Shown: in pieces, positions 58,322 through 64,000 of the stretch | Layout of the letters: every line of letters starts with the position of its first letter | How positions within the stretch are numbered: position 1 is the first letter of the stretch | Source of the DNA: Pseudochelatococcus contaminans | GTDB lineage: Bacteria; Pseudomonadota; Alphaproteobacteria; Rhizobiales; Beijerinckiaceae | DNA: 64,000 nucleotides | Direction: 5' to 3' | Assembly: GCF_014195635.1 (NCBI RefSeq) | Contig: NZ_JACICC010000002.1 | Span: forward strand, 1-64,000 | Position numbers and translations under genes: made by a program | Notes under the pieces: model-generated | Seen by the model: the letters and a program-made list of their open reading frames with translations, nothing else | What the model was told of the DNA's origin: nothing | The model's database searches: none

Positions 58322-59089
58322 TCATGGCGAGCCTTGACGCCGGTCAATCCCGGAGAAAAGCGCCAGCAAGGCATCCTCATGCGGCCGTTCCGCCACGAAA
58401 ATCCTTGTTACACCCCGTTCTCGCAACGGCGCGGCAACATCCTCCGATAGGACATAATGTTTCAGAGCCGCGAAGATTGGCCACAGCCCGGCCTGGGCCG
58501 CAAGCTCCGCCGCGATCATCGCACTCCGGCGCGAATAATGCATGGCGGCGTCGATCGTTCCATCGCGCAGCCCCGCTTGCGCTATGTCCGGCAACGCTTC
58601 CGCCGCGCGTGCGGCATAAACGATCCACGGCGCGACATCGACGCCTGCCGCCGCCAGCAGCGCCGGCGTGTCGTGTTTGTGGTCGGCTCCCAGCGCCAGC
58701 AGCAATCGAGCGCGCCCGGCGCGTGGCATCGCCTGATGGGCGAGATGCTGATGGCGTGCGAAAAAATGCCGCGCCATCGCCGCCATGGAATGACGCTCGC
58801 CATCCGCCGCATGAATATGGCCGAACCCGGCCTCGCGCGCCATCAGCGCCGTGCGCTCTCCCACGGCCAGCACCGGCAGCGCCTTCATCGCATCAGGCAA
58901 GCTGGCGAGACGATACAATGCCGCGGCGCTCGTTATGCCGATGGCGTCGAACGGCCCGTCGGGCATGGGTTCATCCACTGCCTCGATCCGGACCACGGGA
59001 GCAGCAATGCCCTCCACGCCCAGCGCCGCCAGCCGCGACGCCGTGCGCAAACCGGGCGCTTTCGGGCGCAGGATGAGCACGCGCGTCAC
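58322..59089 (-). CDS. hemD: Uroporphyrinogen-III synthase
   Basis: 255 residues from GTG 59,089 (TRVLILRPKAPGLRTASRLA), four bases after the hemC stop. AIGITSAAALYRLASLPDAM and LRDGTIDAAMHYSRRSAMIA are typical. HemD closes hydroxymethylbilane to uroporphyrinogen III. Sequence is divergent, as is usual for HemD; gene order secures the call. Confidence 0.88.
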   Translation of the reverse strand: MTRVLILRPKAPGLRTASRLAALGVEGIAAPVVRIEAVDEPMPDGPFDAIGITSAAALYRLASLPDAMKALPVLAVGERTALMAREAGFGHIHAADGERHSMAAMARHFFARHQHLAHQAMPRAGRARLLLALGADHKHDTPALLAAAGVDVAPWIVYAARAAEALPDIAQAGLRDGTIDAAMHYSRRSAMIAAELAAQAGLWPIFAALKHYVLSEDVAAPLRERGVTRIFVAERPHEDALLALFSGIDRRQGSP

Positions 59090-59093
59090 CGGC

Positions 59094-60137
59094 TCAGTCC
59101 TTTCCGCCCGCGCGGTGCGGCAGCAGGCCCGGTCCGGCGCGCGCCAGAACCTCCCGCCCCGCATCCTCGCCCAGCGCCCGCGCATCGGCGGCGGAACCGG
59201 CGCGCGTCACTGCCACGGTCTCCCGGCCATCCTCGGACAGCAGCAGGCCGCTGAAGTCGATGCGGTCACCGTCCACCCGCGCATAGCCCGCGATGGGCGT
59301 GCGACACGAGCCGTCGAGCACGCGCAGGAACGCTCTTTCGGCCTCCAGCGCAATGCCGGTGGGCCGGTCGGCGATGGCAGACACAAGAGCGCGCACGGCG
59401 TCATCCTCGGCCCGTGTGACGATGGCGATGGCCCCCTGACCGATGGCCGGCAGCATCGCCTCCACGGGAATCGGCCCCGCAGCCTTGTGCGTGAGGCCAA
59501 GGCGGTTAAGACCGGCCATGGCGAGCAGCGTGGCGTCGATCTCGCCCGCCTCGATCCGCCGCAGCCGCGTGCCGACATTGCCCCGCAGCAGCGTGATGCG
59601 CAGATCCGGGCGCAAACGCAGCACCTGCGCCTGGCGGCGGAGCGACGCCGTGCCCACCACCGCCCCTGCCGGCAGATCTGCCAATGACGATGCTCGCAGG
59701 CTGATGAAGGCGTCCCGCACGTCCTCGCGCGGCAGGCAACCGGCAATGACAAGGCCATCCGGCAGTTCGGTGGGCAGATCCTTGGCGGAATGCACGGCCA
59801 GATGCGTGCGGCCATCCAGCAGCGCGGCATCCAGCTCACGCGTGAACAGGCCCTTGCCCCCCGCCTCGGACAGCGCCCGGTCGAGAATGAGATCGCCCGT
59901 CGTCTTGATCGCCGCGATCACGATGCCCTCCGGCGCTTCCTCGCCGGTCTGTGCATGCTGCGCACCCCCGTTCAGGGCCTCGAACAAACGCCACGCGACC
60001 TGACGGGCCTGCGCCAACGCCAGCGGGCTGCCCCGGGTGCCGATGACCAGCGGCACGGGCGCTTCCGGCGACGAGATTCCTGAAGACAATGTAGAGGGCA
60101 GCTTGGAAGACGGCTTGGAAGACGGCTTGGAATACAC
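59094..60137 (-). CDS. hemC: Porphobilinogen deaminase (hydroxymethylbilane synthase)
   Basis: 347 residues from a GTG at 60,137, with AAGGA upstream; the frame is open further up but the codons there are unconserved. Body: VIGTRGSPLALAQARQVAWR, HSAKDLPTELPDGLV, LRRQAQVLRLRPDL, GQGAIAIVTR. The cofactor-binding cysteine is in LDGSCRTPIAGYA. The first 25 residues are a repetitive KPSSKPSSK extension caused by a 12-bp tandem repeat. The gene diverges from tsaD. Confidence 0.94.
   Translation of the reverse strand: MYSKPSSKPSSKLPSTLSSGISSPEAPVPLVIGTRGSPLALAQARQVAWRLFEALNGGAQHAQTGEEAPEGIVIAAIKTTGDLILDRALSEAGGKGLFTRELDAALLDGRTHLAVHSAKDLPTELPDGLVIAGCLPREDVRDAFISLRASSLADLPAGAVVGTASLRRQAQVLRLRPDLRITLLRGNVGTRLRRIEAGEIDATLLAMAGLNRLGLTHKAAGPIPVEAMLPAIGQGAIAIVTRAEDDAVRALVSAIADRPTGIALEAERAFLRVLDGSCRTPIAGYARVDGDRIDFSGLLLSEDGRETVAVTRAGSAADARALGEDAGREVLARAGPGLLPHRAGGKD
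60101..60135. repeat. 12-bp tandem repeat in the hemC start region
   Basis: Three copies (the last imperfect) of GCTTGGAAGACG at 60,101-60,135. They encode the KPSSKPSSK extension at the N-terminus of the hemC frame if the GTG at 60,137 is used; if translation starts later they would be leader sequence. Confidence 0.8.
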
Positions 60138-60328
60138 CTGGGTTCGTTCCTTTCTGCCCGCCGGGTCGCCCGTTTCGCTGGCGGGATCGGGCAACCGGCG
60201 GGATCGGGCAACTGGATTGCGAGCGCGGGATTGCGACTGTTTGCCGAGGACTATAGGGTGAGGTAAAGGAAAGGCAATCCATACGCGGCGCCGCCGCTCG
60301 AAACAGCAAATCGTGGTGAACCCTGTTG

Positions 60329-61474
60329 ATGCGTGTTCTTGCCGGCTCTTCGGGCCGTGTTCTCGGCATTGAATCCACCTGCGACGAAACCGCCGCGGCC
60401 GTCGTCGAGGCGGACGCCAGCGGTCGCGGATATATATTGTCCAACGCCATCCTCAGCCAGATCGCGCAGCACGCGGCCTATGGCGGCGTGGTGCCGGAGT
60501 TGGCGGCGCGCGCCCATGTCGAGGTCATCGATCACATCGTCGCGCGGGCGCTCAACGAGGCCGGGCTGAAGCTGGCGGATATCGACGCCGTCGCCGCCGC
60601 TGCCGGGCCGGGCCTCATCGGCGGTGTCATCGTCGGGCTTACCACGGCCAAGGCGCTGGCGCTGGTCACCGGCAAACCCTTCATCGCCATCAACCACCTC
60701 GAAGCCCATGCGCTGACGCCCCGCCTCACCGACAATGTCGATTTCCCCTACCTGCTGCTGCTGGTGTCGGGCGGGCATACCCAGCTTGTCGCGGTGCGCG
60801 GCGTGGGCGACTATGTGCGGCTCGGCAGCACCATCGACGATGCCATCGGCGAGGCTTTCGACAAGACAGCCAAGATGCTCGGCCTGCCCTACCCCGGCGG
60901 GCCGGAGGTGGAAAAGCAGGCGCTGAAGGGCGACGGCGACCGATTCGCCCTGCCGCGTCCGCTCAAAGGGCGCGCGGCTCCGGATTTCTCGCTCTCAGGC
61001 CTCAAGACAGCCGTTCGCATCGAGGGCGAGCGCGTGTCGCCGCTCAGCGCCACCGACATCGCCGACCTGTGCGCCTCGTTTCAGGCGGCCATCGTGGACA
61101 TCATCATCGACCGGACCCGTGCGGGCCTGCGCGCTTTCGAAGGCGTGGCGGGACGTCCCAATGCCCTGGTGGTGGCCGGGGGCGTGGCTGCCAACGGCGC
61201 GATCCGCGCGGCGCTGCACCAGCTTGCCACGGAAACCGGAATCAAGCTCGTGACGCCGCCACCGGCGCTGTGCACGGATAACGGCGCGATGATTGCCTGG
61301 GCGGGGCTGGAGCGTCTGCGCCTCGGCGTGACCGACGATCTTTCAGCACCCGCCCGCGCCCGCTGGCCGCTCGACAGCGTCAAAGCGGATCTCCCCGCCG
61401 ATCCGACCTTCGCACCCACCGACGACGAATCCCCCGAGGCCGCGCGGGATGCTGGCAAGGAGCTGCCGGCATGA
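60329..61474 (+). CDS. tsaD: tRNA N6-threonylcarbamoyladenosine transferase TsaD
   Basis: 381 residues from ATG 60,329. [23 protein letters not shown] (metal-binding histidines), [31 protein letters not shown] and [13 protein letters not shown] are the family blocks. It makes the t6A37 modification of ANN-decoding tRNAs. The C-terminus carries about 40 extra acidic residues. Diverges from hemC; overlaps gpsA by ATGA. Confidence 0.96.
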   Translation: MRVLAGSSGRVLGIESTCDETAAAVVEADASGRGYILSNAILSQIAQHAAYGGVVPELAARAHVEVIDHIVARALNEAGLKLADIDAVAAAAGPGLIGGVIVGLTTAKALALVTGKPFIAINHLEAHALTPRLTDNVDFPYLLLLVSGGHTQLVAVRGVGDYVRLGSTIDDAIGEAFDKTAKMLGLPYPGGPEVEKQALKGDGDRFALPRPLKGRAAPDFSLSGLKTAVRIEGERVSPLSATDIADLCASFQAAIVDIIIDRTRAGLRAFEGVAGRPNALVVAGGVAANGAIRAALHQLATETGIKLVTPPPALCTDNGAMIAWAGLERLRLGVTDDLSAPARARWPLDSVKADLPADPTFAPTDDESPEAARDAGKELPA

Positions 61475-62466
61475 CCGATCTGGACCGGCCCATCGCCGTT
61501 CTGGGCGCAGGGTCATGGGGCACCGCATTGGCCAACGCCATCGGGCAGAAGGACCGCGCCGCCGTCCTGATCGACCGCGATGCCGAACGTGCGCGCACGA
61601 TGGCGCAGACGCGCGAAAACACCCGTTATCTTCCGGGCGTCATGCTGTCGCCGCATGTCGAGGTGACGGCGGATCAATCGGCCTTGTCCTCGGCCGCCGC
61701 CATCCTTCTGGCCGTTCCGGCACAGCAGATGCGAGGCGCATTGCGCGCTGTGGCGGCGCTCGTGCCCCCCGGCACACCGCTGATCGTGTGTGCCAAGGGC
61801 ATCGAGCGGGATACGGGCCTGTTCATGACCGATGTCGTGACGGAAACCGTGCCGCATGCCATACCGGCCATTCTCTCCGGCCCGAGCTTTGCTGACGATG
61901 TGGCGCGTGGACTGCCTACGGCAGTCAGCCTCGCCAGCGCCGATCTGACGCTGGCGGCGGCCCTTGCACAGGATCTGTCCAGTCCGTCATTGCGGGTCTA
62001 TCACGGCGATGACGTTCGCGGTGTCGAGATTGGCGGCGCGGCCAAGAACGTGCTGGCCATCGCCTGCGGCGTGGTCTACGGCCGCAAGCTGGGTGAAAGC
62101 GCCCGTGCGGCATTGGTGGCGCGCGGCTTTGCCGAAATCACCCGCTTCGCCCGGGCGCTTGATGCGCGCGCGGAAACGTTGATGGGGTTGTCCGGGCTTG
62201 GCGACACGGTGCTGAGCTGCGGGTCGAATCAATCACGCAACTTCGCGTTCGGCGAAGCGCTTGGTCTGGGCGTGCCCGTTGCGCAGGCGTCGGGCGGCAA
62301 GCTGGCGGAAGGCGCCTTCACCGCGTCGGCCCTCCTCGCTCGCGGGCGAAAGGCGGGCGTCGAGATGCCCGTATGCGAGGCGGTCGAGGCGCTGGTGGCC
62401 GAGCGCGTTACCGTCGATCAGGCGATAGAGGCGTTGATGACGCGCCCGCTGAAACCGGAGGCATGA
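61471..62466 (+). CDS. gpsA: Glycerol-3-phosphate dehydrogenase [NAD(P)+]
   Basis: 331 residues, start overlapping tsaD (ATGA). Rossmann motif [17 protein letters not shown] at the start, [34 protein letters not shown] and [13 protein letters not shown] with the catalytic lysine. It reduces dihydroxyacetone phosphate to sn-glycerol 3-phosphate for phospholipids. Confidence 0.96.
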   Translation: MTDLDRPIAVLGAGSWGTALANAIGQKDRAAVLIDRDAERARTMAQTRENTRYLPGVMLSPHVEVTADQSALSSAAAILLAVPAQQMRGALRAVAALVPPGTPLIVCAKGIERDTGLFMTDVVTETVPHAIPAILSGPSFADDVARGLPTAVSLASADLTLAAALAQDLSSPSLRVYHGDDVRGVEIGGAAKNVLAIACGVVYGRKLGESARAALVARGFAEITRFARALDARAETLMGLSGLGDTVLSCGSNQSRNFAFGEALGLGVPVAQASGGKLAEGAFTASALLARGRKAGVEMPVCEAVEALVAERVTVDQAIEALMTRPLKPEA

Positions 62467-62467
62467 G

Positions 62468-62881
62468 ATGGCGCACTGGTTATACAAATCCGAACCCGAC
62501 GTGTGGTCATGGGACCAGCAGGTGGCGCGCGGCGACGCGGGCGAACACTGGAACGGCGTGCGCAACTATCTTGCCCGCAAGCACCTGCAGGCCATGAAAA
62601 ACGGCGATCTTGGCTTTTTCTACCATTCCAACCAGGGCAAGGCGATTGTCGGCATCGTCGAGGTCATCCGGGAGTATTACCCCGACCACACCGATGAAAG
62701 CGGACGTTTCGGGATGGTGGATCTCAAGGCCGTGCGGCCGTTGAAGCATCCCGTAACGCTGGATGAAATCAAGCAGGAGCCGCGCCTGTCGGATATGATT
62801 CTGGTTAACAACTCACGCCTGTCGGTGCAGCCCGTCACGGACGAGGAGTGGCAAATCGTGCTCGAACTGTCCGAGCGATAA
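62468..62881 (+). CDS. EVE-domain protein (PUA-like)
   Basis: 137 residues, one base after gpsA. WLYKSEPDVWSWDQQVARGD, WNGVRNYLARKHLQAMKNGD, GFFYHSNQGKAIVGIVEVIR are the EVE domain, related to YTH and PUA folds that bind modified nucleotides in RNA or DNA. Widespread in proteobacteria beside gpsA; role is thought to be nucleic-acid binding. Confidence 0.92.
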   Translation: MAHWLYKSEPDVWSWDQQVARGDAGEHWNGVRNYLARKHLQAMKNGDLGFFYHSNQGKAIVGIVEVIREYYPDHTDESGRFGMVDLKAVRPLKHPVTLDEIKQEPRLSDMILVNNSRLSVQPVTDEEWQIVLELSER

Positions 62882-63077
62882 GTGCTCTTCAGAACAACCG
62901 GCCTGCGGCATGCATTAGCAGAAAGTGGAATGCTTCCAAGGGTTGCCGCGCCCCGGCGTCTGCGCCTACATTCAATGGCACGGATCCGGAATAGGACCAT
63001 CATCAAAGTCCGCGAAGCCTGTGGTAGCATCCGCAATGTGCACCTTGGCCGAATGACGGGCAATCGGGAGAGAAGCG

Positions 63078-64000
63078 ATGTCGGAACATATCCATAAAGT
63101 TACCGAAGAGTGGGCAAAGCGGGCGTTGATCGACGCGAAAACCTATCAGGAATGGTACGCGCAATCCGTCACCGACCCGGATACGTTCTGGGGCGAGCAC
63201 GGCAAGCGGATAGACTGGTTCAAGCCCTACACGAAGGTCAAGGATACGTCGTTCGCGCCGGGCAACGTCTTCATCCGCTGGTTCGAGGACGGCACGCTGA
63301 ACGTCGCGCATAACTGCATCGACCGTCACCTGCCCCACCGCGCCAACCAGACCGCCATCATCTGGGAAGGCGACGATCCGTCCGAGTCGAAGCACATCAC
63401 CTATCAGGAACTGCACGACCGCGTCGGCGAACTGGCCAACGTGCTGCGCAACCGCGGCGTCGAGAAGGGCGACCGCGTCACCCTCTACCTGCCGATGATC
63501 CCGGAGGCCGCATACGCCATGCTGGCCTGCGCGCGCATCGGCGCGGTGCACACCATCGTTTTCGCCGGCTTCTCTCCCGACTCGCTTGCCAGCCGCATCG
63601 AGGACGCCGGTTCGAAGTTCGTCATCACGGCGGACGAGGGCCTGCGCGGCGGCCGCAAGGTGCCGCTGAAGGCCAACGTCGATGCAGCGCTGAAGCGCGT
63701 CGCCGGCGTCGACCATGTGCTCGTTGTGCGCCGCACGGGCGGCGATGTCGATATGGAGCCGGGCCGTGACGTCTGGTATCACGAAGCCATCGAGCAGGTG
63801 ACGACGGAGGCCCCCGCCGTCGAGGTCAACGCGGAAGACCCGCTGTTCATCCTCTACACCTCAGGCTCCACCGGCAAGCCCAAGGGCGTGCTGCACACCA
63901 CGGGCGGCTATCTGGTCTACGCGTCCATGACGCATCAGTACGTCTTCGATTACCAGGAAGGCGACGTTTACTGGTGCACGGCGGATGTGGGCTGGGTCAC
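63078..64000 (+). CDS. acsA: Acetyl-CoA synthetase, N-terminal part
   Basis: 307 codons from ATG 63,078 ([20 protein letters not shown]), with GGGAGAG upstream, running off the window. The N-terminal ACAS_N region, [20 protein letters not shown], and the AMP-binding loop [20 protein letters not shown] are visible. It makes acetyl-CoA from acetate and ATP. The regulatory acetylation lysine lies beyond the window. The 196-base gap before it has no gene. Confidence 0.95.
   Translation, partial: MSEHIHKVTEEWAKRALIDAKTYQEWYAQSVTDPDTFWGEHGKRIDWFKPYTKVKDTSFAPGNVFIRWFEDGTLNVAHNCIDRHLPHRANQTAIIWEGDDPSESKHITYQELHDRVGELANVLRNRGVEKGDRVTLYLPMIPEAAYAMLACARIGAVHTIVFAGFSPDSLASRIEDAGSKFVITADEGLRGGRKVPLKANVDAALKRVAGVDHVLVVRRTGGDVDMEPGRDVWYHEAIEQVTTEAPAVEVNAEDPLFILYTSGSTGKPKGVLHTTGGYLVYASMTHQYVFDYQEGDVYWCTADVGWV

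Overview
The window is alphaproteobacterial chromosome, most likely Hyphomicrobiales by gene order (hemC-hemD-Mic60-hemY next to tsaD-gpsA; thrC-M16 peptidase-GNAT), but this rests on recognised families and synteny only. About 1-39,900 is the right-hand part of a lambdoid-organised, contractile-tail type prophage. From about 40,000 to 64,000 is ordinary core genome. The prophage integrase lies beside the 3' end of a tRNA-Pro gene (39,917-39,993), the probable attachment site. The other att site is not visible and should lie left of base 1.

Prophage layout. A CI-like S24 repressor (27,950 +) diverges from a YdaS/Cro-like regulator (27,864 -). Matching operators with consensus ACCGW-N4-WCGGT sit both between these genes and in front of the rightward operon near 31,135-31,196, an OR/OL-like arrangement. 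The minus-strand operon runs through replication and recombination functions (RusA, DNA methylase, DnaB helicase, YdaU-like protein, SSB) into the late genes (TerS, TerL, DUF1073 portal, MuF, DUF2213 protease, cement protein, DUF2184 capsid, neck proteins, DUF3383 sheath, DUF3277 tube, tail chaperones, tape measure with a GH104-like lysozyme domain). The plus-strand operon (31,244-39,857) carries ERF and YqaJ/lambda-exonuclease recombination genes, an HNH nuclease, a GapR homologue, many small unknowns, an excisionase-like protein and the integrase. Baseplate and tail-fibre genes are absent from the window.

Cargo inside the prophage: two P22 immI-like modules (antirepressor plus divergent ribbon-helix-helix repressor, each with an 11-bp inverted repeat at 40-41 bp centre spacing), one of them in the middle of the late operon; a HicAB toxin-antitoxin pair with its own near-consensus promoter, antisense to the tail genes; a KilA-N protein resembling BstA phage-defence proteins just behind the repressor; an AT-rich ParA-like ATPase; two plus-strand terminators with no gene in front of them (a small-RNA candidate); and an IS5-family element at the left edge.

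Host region: a TetR-controlled Bcr/CflA exporter; a SAM methyltransferase, ComF, glutaredoxin 3 and nitrilase-family amidase cluster; a DsbD-N-like protein; YqgE/AlgH; a membrane GGDEF/EAL protein with degenerate motifs; GNAT, M16 peptidase and threonine synthase; the haem/Mic60 cluster; TsaD, GpsA, an EVE protein and the start of acetyl-CoA synthetase.
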